In this document: positions 11,509-21,050 of the stretch, piece by piece
Position numbering within the stretch: the stretch's first letter is position 1
How the letters are laid out: every line of letters starts with the position of its first letter
NCBI GenBank assembly: GCA_037176705.1
Contig: CM073886.1
Location: 127,378,001-127,442,000, forward strand
From: Molossus alvarezi
Taxonomy: Eukaryota; Chordata; Mammalia; Chiroptera; Molossidae
Reading direction: 5' to 3'
Length of the DNA stretch: 64,000 bases
Program-made: the position numbers and the translations under genes
The notes under the pieces: model-generated
The model's database searches: none
The model's input: only the letters and a program-made list of their open reading frames with translations
Told to the model about the DNA's origin: nothing

Positions 11509-11626
11509 AAAAAAACTATTCAAATCATGCAGTGCCAAGCCAGAAATGGTTCGGAACCCTCCACCAACAGGAGCCTGGGGAGAGACCTTTTTAGATGAAA
11601 GGAAGAATCAAGTAAGGCAATTATTG

Positions 11627-11854
11627 TTATTATTTTTTAAAATATATTTTAGAGAGAGAAATATAATTTTAGAGAGAGAAGAAGGGAGAGGGAGAGATAG
11701 AAACATTGATGAGTGAGCACAGTTACCTCCTCCTGCATGCCCCTCACTGGGGATCCAGCCCACAACCTGGGCATGTGCCCTGACCGGGAATAGAACCGAT
11801 GACCTCTTGGTGCATGGGTTGACGCTCAACCACTGAGCCACACTGGCTGGGGAG
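11627..11854 (-). mobile_element. VES-type SINE, type B, nested in an LTR
   Basis: Minus-strand copy with head ending 'cactggctgggga' at 11854. Perfect 15-bp TSD 'gtaaggcaattattg' at 11612-11626 and 11855-11869; the duplicated target is LTR sequence. The body is of the 'cactggggatccagcccaca' type, different from the type A copies. Confidence 0.95.
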
Positions 11855-12035
11855 GTAAGGCAATTATTGATCGGTTAAAGCTGAAAGCCTAGCTGACTGT
11901 TTGTGATTGGTTATCCTTAGCATTTTGATTTCATAACCTTGAGGCATTTATAGGCTTAGGTTTTGATTTGCTTACATAGTCTGCCATGACATTAGATCCA
12001 TATTTAATGAATTCCTTATTTAATTAATTTAACAA

Positions 12036-12046
12036 TTCCCCCTTTT
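12036..12046 (-). other. Retroviral polypurine tract
   Basis: On the minus strand 'aaaagggggaa' directly precedes the TG that opens the LTR. This is the usual place and form of a plus-strand primer site for a retrovirus, and it fixes the LTR boundary. Confidence 0.8.
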
Positions 12047-12640
12047 GGTTATCCTCTCATGTAAAAGATTGACTGAAAATTTGATATTAGTGCCACTCTC
12101 AGTCACCATCACAATTAAGCTGCTCTTACTCTTGTTAAACTCATAGGTATGGGTCAGATCCCTGGAGGAACTTTTGCTGTTCATCTCGTTTCTGTTTCTC
12201 CAAGCACCTGAGACCATGTGATGTACCGCTGATGTCTGTGAACATGCATTTGAAGGCTTAGGGAACAAAGCGCACAGGCGGACTACAATGGTAACTTCTA
12301 GGAGGATAATACCAAGAGACCGAAGTCTACTTCCTAGCCAGGCCAATGAACCAAATCAGTTAATATCAAACTAAGTTAAAGAATATACCTGAAGGGGCAT
12401 CATCCTTTATCAGCCAGGTGGCTTGTTTGTTAGTTGCTTTATTTGCGGTAACACCACGTGTTGATCCAGGTACAGCAGGAAGTATTTGCTATGGCGCAGA
12501 CTCCTCCCTGTTCAGCCAGTTAGTAATCTCGAGCAATTTTATTATCTAAAATACCTTAGTAAGAAATCTAGGGACTTTCATGCTATAGCCTTAGCAGCAG
12601 GTTAAGACATAGTAATGAGTTAAGGAACATTTTCTTCCTG
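12047..12640 (-). pseudogene. Endogenous retrovirus env remnant, transmembrane subunit part
   Basis: Minus-strand translation shows a C-X6-CC motif at about 12450-12510 (preceded by EQGGVC), followed by INT and, in other frames, pieces of an ectodomain. The open frame at 12029-12346 contains a hydrophobic stretch of about 20 residues and a short basic tail, as in a transmembrane anchor and cytoplasmic tail. The C-X6-CC motif is typical of gamma-type envelope proteins. Frame changes and stop codons break the reading frame several times, and the surface subunit is absent. The position directly before the polypurine tract and LTR is right for env. It is an old, non-functional copy. Confidence 0.75.
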
Positions 12641-13158
12641 TGCATTAACAGAAACAGTAAGTAGTGTCCCAGAGGGTCTCATCGTAGTCACCAGAAACTG
12701 TAGAAGAGAAAAACTAATTTTCCCTTTGCCCTTTCTAGTAAGTGCCTGGCTGAGAACCTTTTTCTCTAGAACGCCTGGTAGTGCTTATCTAAGATGGTTA
12801 AAAGTTCTCCACTGTGGCTATTGTGATTATCTGTAACGTTAACCTACTTGTTTAGTCTTAAAATAAAATTTTATTCACCCGAGGCCTCACACTGGACCCA
12901 GTCCAACTTAAGTCGGACCCAGTCTGACCCCAGTTCAATTTCTCAGTCAAACCCAGTTTGGTTTTGAAGTTGGACCCAGTTAGATTCTGGCTGGTTCTGA
13001 ACTGTCTGTTAAAAGAAATGCTTAGAGTCTGAAAGCTCATAACGCAAAAGCTGTGAACTTACCCATGACCTCTATTGGCAGCAAGAAGGCAGTGAGCACA
13101 GTTAACTGGGTCTGGTGGCTCTTGGGGACTCTTGAGGGTCCTCCTTTGGTTCCTTCTT
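12641..13158 (-). mobile_element. Provirus leader region with a degenerate GACCCAGT repeat
   Basis: This segment is related over several hundred bases to 41905-42430 in the same orientation: shared blocks are 'agtcaccagaaactgtagaag', 'tatctaagatgg', 'aaaattttatt', 'gaggcctcac' and 'tggacccagtcca'. In a provirus read on the minus strand it lies just after the 5' LTR. Four or more diverged copies of GACCCAGT occur at 12894-12985. Gag and pol are missing between this part and env, so the provirus has a large internal deletion. Confidence 0.65.
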
Positions 13159-13330
13159 CTGTTACCTGAAATGTTAAAAGATAAACAGAAGCAAATGAAA
13201 CATTTTAAGAGTATGAGCAAAAATCAATTCAAATTGGTGGACACCAAGCCAGAAGTGACTAGACATGCTTCCATTCTGATAACTTCTATGAAGCAAAGGT
13301 ACGTGGCGACTCTAATAAAAATAAGTTCAA
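13159..13330 (-). mobile_element. Endogenous retrovirus 5' LTR remnant (3' part of the LTR)
   Basis: The 'tgttaaaag...' edge at 13159 would be the ...CTTTTAACA end of an LTR read on the minus strand, complementing the TGTTAA start at 12034. 'gagcaaaaatcaattcaaat' and 'ccaagccagaag' are shared with the 3' LTR (11510-11550) and with 42470-42520. The rest of the LTR is not recognisable. Confidence 0.55.
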
Positions 13331-13734
13331 CGAAGAGGGGATGAGCAAAATCCATGTTTGTGAGTTCCTTTATTGACTAGTTTATTATGGTTCAATAACT
13401 GCATTTCCTGTTTTTCCTCATGGACTTCAGTTCTTTCATAAACATTAATCTATAGCTTTGACTGGAGGAATCATGGTTTAACAAATAGACCAGCATCCTC
13501 AGATATCGAGTCCCTGATTTACCACTTACCCAGTTAAACATACTTGGGATAATTCTCCGAGCCTTAAATTTTATTACTGGATTTTTATGGAGATCGATCT
13601 CGATAATGAATTTGAAATTACTTCGCAAGATAAATAGAACAGAACAAGTGTTGGTAGTTCTTATTTTTGGAAGTTACTATTTTCAGAAGTTATTATTTCC
13701 ATGTGGTGTATAGAAGTTTCACTGGACTTGTGTT
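13331..13734. other. No gene recognised
   Basis: AT-rich, nothing identified. It may hold the lost 5' part of the retroviral LTR. Confidence 0.4.
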
Positions 13735-13895
13735 AGCCTGAGTTCTTAGTTGTGTTCTTGGTTCTATCACTCGTGCTATAAATTTGGGTAATTATTTCAC
13801 TTATTTTGTTCTCAGTTTACTCACCGGTGAAATGGGAATGATAGTACCTTCCTCACAAGCAGGTGGAAAGTAGGCAAATGCTTAGTGATGCATCA
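13735..13895 (+). mobile_element. MIR SINE remnant
   Basis: Contains 'gggtaattatttcactt', 'ctcagtttactcaccggtgaaatggg', 'aatgatagtaccttcctcaca', the MIR core order. Confidence 0.75.
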
Positions 13896-14540
13896 GGCCC
13901 GGGTTGGTCAATCGAACCCCAGCATTAGCTCTTCCAGGCTATGGGTTCATAATTTGTAGGTGGTTGTTTCAGGTCAGGGAATGACAGATAAGAGCTTGTG
14001 CACCTGGCAGCGGGCATGAGCTATCTAGGCAGCTAGTAGTTAAGGGCCAAATACTTGCCCACCTTTCTAGTGTTGTTCAAGGCAGTTTCCCTGGTGGTTC
14101 CCCAGTTCCAGCTTACCCAACCAGCTGCATTTTCCTTAATATTGCTTCTGTGCGTCCTTATGTGCTATGTATTCTGCACAGAAAGGCTTACTCTTTATTG
14201 CCCCAAAGAACGCTTAATCATTCTTTAGGATTCAGCTTAAGGGTCACTTCTCCAGGGTAGATCGTGTCTCTCCTCGTAGCATTTACCATGTTGAATTGAG
14301 TTGTTGGTGCCATTATCTTCTATATACAGGTGGCAACAATGTGTCTTGTTTTAATGATTTTTTCCCCCCTGTATTTTAAAATGACCTCAACATGAAGGTA
14401 TCAAAGAGAACTAGTTTCAGTTTTGATTTTTTAATTTAAAATATGTCTGTATTTCCATAATTCTCAAAAATTCACAATTTATATTACATAAGGAGCTTAC
14501 CAGTCTTAACCTTCTGACCTTTGGGAAATTAGGCACTTTC
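13896..14540. other. No gene recognised
   Basis: No clear repeat; parts around 14140-14300 loosely resemble an L2 3' region but too weakly to call. Confidence 0.4.
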
Positions 14541-14974
14541 TGTTTACTTAGGGGACAACGAAGGGTCAGCCGTAGCCGTGGGGTTAGCTAGTGTTTCCAG
14601 CGGAGGAACAGCGCTCACATCGGGAGCTGCTCCGCGGCATGTCGAGCACTTGGCTGGAATCCTGCAAAGGGGAATTCGTTCAGCGTCGGCTAAGCCCCGA
14701 GACTCGCCGCCACTGTTAGCATCAGGCTTTCTGCCAAACGAGAAGATGACACTTGTGCAGAAATAAGGATAAGGGACCTTGGCGGGGGGCTTCCGGAACC
14801 AGCGAGTGGACTGTTGTGTGATCACAGAGGTGCATGTCCTCCGCCCTGCGGGAAAAGCTGAGCTGGGTTTCCTGATTCGGGCGCGTGCAGGGAGTCACTG
14901 TTGCCGATCTTGGTCCCCCGGCTGTGTGGCAGGGTGGGCAGGGTGAAGGGCAGGAAAACATGGGGCTCGGTGTC
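14541..14974. other. CpG-denser stretch, unassigned
   Basis: Noticeably richer in CpG than its surroundings, for example 'ctccgcggcatgtcgagc' and 'cgggcgcgtgcaggg'. Open frames exist on both strands but none looks like a known protein. It could be an exon, a small regulatory island or an old retrocopy. I cannot decide. Confidence 0.35.
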
Positions 14975-15145
14975 AGTTTGGATTCTGGAAACTGCCTTTC
15001 TCAGCTCGCTGTAACAAACTAGGTGATGCTGCTCTCTCAAACCCAGTCTCCTGGTTTTTAAATCAGGTCAATGGTGCCTGCTTCGCTGATGTGAGGATTA
15101 AATCAAATTACTTTATATACAAATGAAGTGATATGCAAGTGGAAT
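14975..15145 (+). mobile_element. MIR SINE remnant
   Basis: Order of 'cagtttggattctgg', 'aaatcaggtcaatggtgcct', 'gctgatgtgaggattaaatc' and 'atatgcaagtgg' follows the MIR 3' half. Confidence 0.55.
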
Positions 15146-15561
15146 GATTTTAATAGGGATCTTTTGAAAATGAGATTGTTTTAAGCTAGAGAAATTAATT
15201 TCCTATTGTTAAATATTAAGTTCTATGCCAGTTGGTAGTGGTGTTGATCCGAGGGTTATATTTGGGCAGACAATGCTTTCTTTCCACATTAAATCATGCT
15301 ACGTGAGCAACACGATGGATATAGAGTCAATACAATGCTGTAGCATTGATAAGGACATAGGTTGATTTGATTTATCATTACAAACATGCTAATTTTTTCT
15401 CTCTTCATTCTACAATTATTTTACTTCCAAAACTTTTGACATTTACATATAAAGATTAGCCAATAAGAAAACGGTACACAAACCTATTTGCATTATCATT
15501 TTATAGCTTTTCTCACTGATTATGTCCTTTTCCCTTCGTAAAAAGATTAATCAATTTGAAA
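15146..15561. other. No gene recognised
   Basis: AT-rich, no identifiable element. Confidence 0.5.
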
Positions 15562-15571
15562 AAGACTAACT

Positions 15572-16607
15572 GATTTTTTTAAGGAGTGGTAATGTCTAGA
15601 TATATCAATTGCATGAACTGGCTTTCTAATTAATCTTATTCTGTCTTTTGCTTACGGTCTCAGCAAGTGATTTGGAATCGAGATAGTGGAGGTATTGAGA
15701 GAAAGCTAAGCAGGTGAAAAGTCACAGACAGCCAACGATACTTCTCACTTGACTTGAGCAGATGCAGGAAAAACCTCCCAGACATCGGGCAGTGAGTGTG
15801 GCCAAGGGGGGTCACAGCCTGTGTCCCAGCAGCCGTTGCCACCATGCCTATGTGAACAGTTCCGGGGGGTCCGGGCATGGCAGGGGGTGGGTGGATTTAT
15901 GGGGCTTTGATATTTGGGTGTCAGAATGGCCGCCATCAACAAATCATCAAACAACAAGTGTTGGCGAGGGTGTGGAGAAAAGGGGACTCTAGTACACTGC
16001 TGGTGGGAATGCAGACTGGTGCAGCCACTATGGAAAACAATATGGTGTCACCTCAAAAAATTAAAAATTGATCTCCCATTTGACCCAGTGATCCCACTTC
16101 TAGGAATATACCCTACGAAGCATAAAACACCAATCAGAAAGAATATATGTATCCCCATCTTTGTAGCAGCACTATTTGCAATAGCTAAGATCTGGAAACA
16201 GCCCAAGTGCCCATCAGTAGACGAATGGATCAAAAAGCTGTGGTACATATACACAATGGAGTACTACGCAGCGGTAAGAAAGAAAGATCTCTTATCCTTT
16301 GAGACTACATGGAGGGACCTGGAAAGTATCATCCTAAGTGAAACAAGCCAAACAGAGAAAGACAAATTTCATATGATCTCACTGATTTGTGGAATATAAT
16401 GAACATAACAGTTTGAGGACAATCCCCTAAGGAGTGGGGAGGTGGGAGAGGGATGAACCACAGAACTTATATGCATGTATGCATGAACAGTGGACATGGA
16501 CAACAATCTGGGGAAGGAGCAGGAAGGGAAGGGGGAGGGGGAATCAGTGGGGGGAAAAAGGAGAATCATTTGTAACAAAAATTAATCAATAAAAAAAAAA
16601 AAAAAAG
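15572..16607 (+). mobile_element. Young LINE-1 insertion (copy B), with unexplained 5' segment
   Basis: LINE-1 sequence starts near 15919 ('gtcagaatggccgccatc') and runs through the ORF2 tail and 3' UTR to poly(A) at 16591-16606. No TSD is found next to the LINE-1 start. The flank after the poly(A), 'aagactaact' (16608-16617), recurs at 15562-15571, about 350 bases upstream. If that is the TSD, 15572-15918 came in with the LINE-1. The alternative is chance similarity and an insertion without an obvious TSD. Confidence 0.75.
15920..16399 (+). pseudogene. LINE-1 ORF2 C-terminal fragment
   Basis: About 160 residues of the LINE-1 ORF2 C-terminus in one open frame to the natural stop. Visible blocks are [49 protein letters not shown] and YTMEYYAA. 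It includes the CWRGCG...HCWWEC part of the cysteine-rich C-terminal region that copy A lacks. The reverse transcriptase and endonuclease are absent. The protein is nearly identical to the tail in copies A and C, which fits recent activity of one lineage. Confidence 0.93.
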
Positions 16608-16617
16608 AAGACTAACT

Positions 16618-17380
16618 TTTTTTCTTTTTCCCTATCAATGCCTCATGTTGGAAGTGAGTGTGTAGCTGGAATCTCAGGTTTGGCGAGCGGCAAGGGTGAA
16701 GACGAAGGGAAATAGAGGGCGGATGCAGAATGGGCTGACCACAGCTGGAGGCCAGTGGCTCTTAAGGTCCTAGAGGCCTTTACGAGAGTAGAAGAGGAGG
16801 GAGGATCAGAATGTGAGCGTGGAGGGCAGATTGGGATGTGGTGTGTTTCACAAAATATTTTGATGACCAAGCTCAGCTCTAAACGGAGCTCATGGTTGAC
16901 CTGGGCAGGCTCTGAGAACAATGTTGCAGTAGATGCAGTCTTTCTTGATGCTCTGTATTTCTTTTTTCTTGAATCTATATTTATATTTTCTTCTTTCTTA
17001 ACTTTTTTCTGGACACAGCTCTATTGGTTAGGAGGAATCTATGTGACATTTTCTTTTGAATCACTCTTCCAAGGAATGCTCACGTGTTGAATGCATTAAT
17101 TAGTAGAATGTCTTGATTAGTTATTGGTTTAATTGCTTGTAATAGAGGCTGAGAACAACAAGGTTTTAAAGATAACATTTCCTTCTCTTTCCCTTGACCG
17201 CCTGGGCAGGCACGGTGACCCTGCGGCTGGAGACCTGGGGCTCTGGGTTCTCCCGTGTGTCCCATTCTCACCACGTGAAGGAGGGATGATGAGGGCGCAC
17301 CTTCCTTCTGACCAGGGAGTTGCCTCTGCATTCTGTCCCAGACTCACTCAGATGGTTCCATGGGGATGCATGGACTGGAA
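16618..17380. other. No gene recognised
   Basis: Mixed composition. Overlapping frames at 16643-17090 on both strands carry no known domain. A poly(T) run lies at 17381-17399. Confidence 0.45.
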
Positions 17381-17413
17381 CTTTTTTTTTTTTTTTTTTC
17401 CTGAGTGCCTGTT

Positions 17414-17788
17414 TTAGTCGGCTGGGCTGCTGTAACCAAATACCATAAACTGGGGCTTGAAACAAAAGACATTTATGTATAATAGTTCTGGAGGTTGGGA
17501 AGGTCCAGGTGCAGGTGCTGGCCGATTCAGTTCCCAGTGAGAGCTCTCCTCCTGGTCTGTGGCTGACCATCTTCTGCAGTGTGTCCTCACATAGGGGCGG
17601 GAGAGGGAAACAGTTCTGGTCTCTCTTTCTTTTCTTGAAACACTAATCCCATCGTTAGGATTGCAACCTCGTGTGACCTCATTTAAAACTCCCAAAGATC
17701 CCACCTCCAAATACCATCATCATATTGGGGTTTGGGCATCAACATATGACTTTTGGGGGGGCATAAAGCATTCAGACCATAACAGTAC
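17414..17788 (-). mobile_element. MLT1/MST-type LTR (ERVL-MaLR), minus strand
   Basis: On the plus strand it reads 'gctgctgtaaccaaatacca', 'taatagttctggaggttgg', 'tgtcctcacatag', 'cactaatcccatcgttagg', 'gacctcatttaaaactccc', 'ccaaataccatcat', the reverse complement of an MST/MLT1 LTR. It is almost full length. A related LTR lies on the plus strand at 59318-59680. Confidence 0.85.
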
Positions 17789-17969
17789 CTACTCTTGGCT
17801 ACAAACTGGGTATTTTATTTCAGTAGAGAAGGAGAATAGATGTTGAGATAGTAATGGTCAGTTTCTGTGGCATTAGTTGAGCAACTAATACTTAATGTGG
17901 TAGGGTAGGGTTTTCATGGAATTTTACTGGAAGATAAATTTACTGAGAAATCAGTTGGGTTAATATCCT

Positions 17970-18130
17970 AGGGTTTATTCCTTTACTCAACAAATATTTA
18001 CTAAGTGTGATAGGTACCATGCTAGGTATTGGGGGTACATTGATGAGCAAAACATACATGTTTCTTGCTCTCATGAAACTTACATTTGTAATGGAGGTGA
18101 GAGAAACCTGTCAAATAAGCACACATATGG
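17970..18130 (-). mobile_element. L2 LINE 3' end remnant
   Basis: 'tactcaacaaatatttactaagtg', 'ccatgctaggtattgggg', 'tcatgaaacttacatttgtaatgg' in order: reverse complement of the L2 3' end. Confidence 0.8.
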
Positions 18131-18730
18131 ATATGTATTGCAGATGATCTTTTTCTATCTCATAAAAGACAAAATACTGAGTCTTATGAGATTGTATGAC
18201 AAAGCAACTTGCCCTTGCCTAGCAGTCAGAAGAGACTTCCTTGGGTAAAATTTGAGCTTTTTTTTTAAGCATTAAGAATATTTTTATTAAACAAAGTGAA
18301 ACTAAAAAAAACAAATATGTGACTTTCCTTAAAGGCCAGTACTTTATAAACTGCTCCTATCTCTGGCTTCAGGACCATCTACTTTGCTTTGGAACGTCTC
18401 TCAGGGCCACCTGAGCACTCTTACCAGCTGACAGTAGCAATGGTGAGCATGTGAGCAAAACATTAGTAATAGTGTTTAAAAGAAGATTCCCAGATCCTCG
18501 GTTCCAGGTCCAGGTAGGTAAGTAAGAGACAGTTGTGGAACAGAGACTCTCACCTGTTTTTCTGGGTGTGGATTCTAGATAGTTTTAAGACTTGGTGGTA
18601 CATTTTTAGCTCGTTTTGTCTTTCCTGGTGAATCTAGAGGCTTCATATCACAAGCGGAGTGTTTTCCTGGTGAAGAGCCGAATGAGATTCCAATTCTAGA
18701 TATTGAACACAAAGTTTTGTAAAGAACTTC
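18131..18730. other. No gene recognised
   Basis: AT-rich with nothing that I can identify. Confidence 0.5.
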
Positions 18731-18988
18731 ATTTTTTTTGGTTAATCCTCACTTGAAGATATTTTTCCATTGATTTGAAGATAGAGATAGAGTGGAAGTG
18801 AGGGAGGGAAGGAGAGAGAGGGAAACATTGATGTGAGAGAGACACATTGATTGGTTGTCTCCTGCATGACCCTGGCTGGGCAGGGATGGACCCTGCAACC
18901 CAGGTACGTGCCCTTGACTGGGAATCAAACCTGTGACTCTTTGGTCCATGGGCTGACGCTCTAACCGCTAAACCAAACCAGCCAGAGC
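18731..18988 (-). mobile_element. VES-type SINE, full length
   Basis: Minus-strand copy, head ending 'aaccaaaccagccagagc', tail near 18731 with 'taatcctcacttgaagatat'. I see no convincing TSD. Several differences from the other copies mark it as older. Confidence 0.9.
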
Positions 18989-19117
18989 AAGCACTCTTAG
19001 GCATGGACTGCTGTATTGGTCTCTGAGGTATGTTGGCAACACTTTTTGATCCAAGCCACCCAGTCGTCCACCTGGTAACATCACCTTGATCTTCATTGAA
19101 CAACTGAGGCTAAGTTT

Positions 19118-19362
19118 GTTTTTTTTTATCCTCACCCAAGGACATTTTTTGTTCAGATAGAGTGGGAGGGAGAGAGAGGAAGAGAGAAAGAGAGAGAGAA
19201 ACATCGACGTGAAAGGAACACATCGAGTGGCTGCCACCTGCACGACCCAACCAGGGCCGGGAACAAACTGCAACCGAGGTACGTGCTCTTAGTGGGAACC
19301 GAACCTGGGTCTCTCTGGACCGCAGGCCGACGCTCTAACCACTGAGCCAAACCGGCCAGGGC
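19118..19362 (-). mobile_element. VES-type SINE, full length, type A
   Basis: Minus-strand copy close to the 1974-2220 copy. Flanks 'ctgaggctaagttt' (19104-19117) and 'ctgaggctgagctt' (19363-19376) match at 12 of 14 positions and are taken as the TSD. Confidence 0.93.
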
Positions 19363-19479
19363 CTGAGGCTGAGCTTTGAAGAATAAAAAGGATAGAGGGA
19401 AGAGCATCTTAGGCAAAGGAAACAGTATGTGCAAAGGCCCTGAGGTGCAAAGCAGCTGGCTTATTTAAAAAACTTAAGG

Positions 19480-20460
19480 TGGAACATTACAACTGAAGGC
19501 AAGAAGGATCTGTGTTGAGATTGTAGACATAGAAAAAGGCTAGATTAGGCAGAGATGTGAAGGCTATCATAAAGATGTTGATCTTCATCCTAAGAGCAAT
19601 GTAATAATATCAAAATGTTTTTAGCCAGGGTTGACATGATCAGATTTGTACTTTGAAATCTTACTCTAGTGGCTTGGAGAAGAATGGATTCCAGTGGATT
19701 TAGAAAGGCCAGTTAGGAAGTTATTGGAGGAATCCAGGTGAGAGATGATGGTAGCTTTGAATTAAGCAGTAGCAGTGTTGATGGAGAGAGATAAATATAT
19801 GCAGGTGATATTTAGGAGATACACACACACACCCACACACACACAACACATATATATATTTTAAAATATCTTTTTATTGATGTTTTACAGAGAGGAAGGG
19901 AGAAAGAGATGGAAACATTGATGTGAGAGAGATACATCAATCAGCTGCTTCCTGCACACCCCTTCCTGGGGATCAACCCACAACCCGGGCATGTGCCCTG
20001 ACCAGGAATTGAACCAGGACCCCTCAGTCCATGGGACGATGCTCAATCCACTGAGCCACACTAGCTGGGCGATATTTAGGATATTAAAAAAAGTCAACAT
20101 ATCTAATGATATATTAGATATAGAAGATGTCAGGGAGTAGGAGTCAGAGAAGATTTTTGTTGTCTGGTTTAAGCGATTGGATAAATGGTGGTGCTATTTA
20201 TTGACATGGGAGCATTAGAAAAGAACTACATTTTGAGAGGAAGACCATGGGTTTGGATATACTGAGCTTGAGGACCGTTGAGAAATTCAAGCAGATGTTA
20301 AGAAGGCCATTATTTATATGGCTAGGAGTTCAGAGAGTGTCCTAACTGAAGATATAAATATATTTAGAAAACATTTTAAAAATGAGAGGTAATTGAAACC
20401 ATATTTTATATGGGCCAGAGAAAGAAGAATGTCTAGGGAACTAGAATATTTAAGGGCTAA
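19480..20460 (-). mobile_element. L2 LINE, reverse-transcriptase region remnant, interrupted by a SINE
   Basis: Reads as the reverse complement of the L2 body: 'gttgacatgatcagattt', 'ccagttaggaagttattgg', 'atccaggtgagagatgatgg', 'ggataaatggtggtgctatt', 'tttggatatactgagcttgagg'. The SINE at 19817-20070 splits it. Similarity fades after about 20350. Confidence 0.7.
19817..20070 (-). mobile_element. VES-type SINE, type B, with a (CA)n tail
   Basis: Minus-strand copy with head ending 'cactagctgggc' at 20070. TSD 'gatatttagga' at 19806-19816 and 20071-20081. The SINE's tail side (19820-19860) is an imperfect CA repeat followed by TATATATA, so the microsatellite seems to have grown from the A-tail. 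Confidence 0.9.
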
Positions 20461-20599
20461 TTAGGAAGTAAATGAAACGGCAAAGCAACTGCAGTAGAAC
20501 GTGAGCAGAGGTAGGGGGCAAGGCAGAAGTCCATGGTATTGCAGAAAGCAAAATAACAGTGTTTCAAGAAGAAAGTGTTGAATGCTGATGCTGAGTAAA

Positions 20600-21048
20600 A
20601 TAAAACTAGATGAACATTGATGAAACTGGAGGACATTATGTTAAGTGAAGTAAGCCAGACAGAAAAGACAAATACTGTATGATCTCACTTATATATAGAA
20701 TCTTTAGAAAAAATGAATATATAGAAACACATACTAGAAAGATAGTTACCATGGGCTGGGTGTGCAAGTGGGAGGTTGGGGTGGATGAAGAGATGTTGGT
20801 AAAAGGGTATAAATGTGCACTTATGTAGGATGAACATGTCTAGAGGTCTAATGTACTAGCATGAGGAATAAACACCATCTTGAACACTGGAAATATGCTC
20901 AGAGTAGATTTCAAGTTCATTTGTCACACAAAAAATGGTAACCATGTGAGGAGATATGCTAATTAGTTTGACTGTAGTAATTTTATTATGTATATGTATA
21001 TCAAACCAACATGTTGTACACCTTAAATATACACAATTTTTATTTAAA
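20600..21048 (+). mobile_element. Old LINE-1 3' end (L1MA/L1MB-like)
   Basis: Carries 'gacattatgttaagtgaagt', 'aagccagacagaaaagac', 'tatgatctcacttatatat', 'agttaccatgggctggg', 'catgttgtacaccttaaata': end of ORF2 and 3' UTR of an old LINE-1. No open frame is left. Confidence 0.85.
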
Positions 21049-21050
21049 AA

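Larger units (their letters stand above)
11317..12034 (-). mobile_element. Endogenous retrovirus 3' LTR, minus strand, with two SINEs nested in it
   Basis: On the minus strand the LTR starts with TG at 12034, directly after a polypurine tract, and reads 'tgttaaattaattaaataag'. Near its end it has an AATAAA polyadenylation signal ('tcaaataaactctgaaag', around 11330-11355). A plus-strand SINE (11355-11508) and a minus-strand SINE (11627-11854) interrupt it. Sequence at 11315-11350 plus 11510-11550 is related to 13159-13250 and to 42430-42520, so three LTR ends of one family lie in the window. The family name is not certain. Confidence 0.75.
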
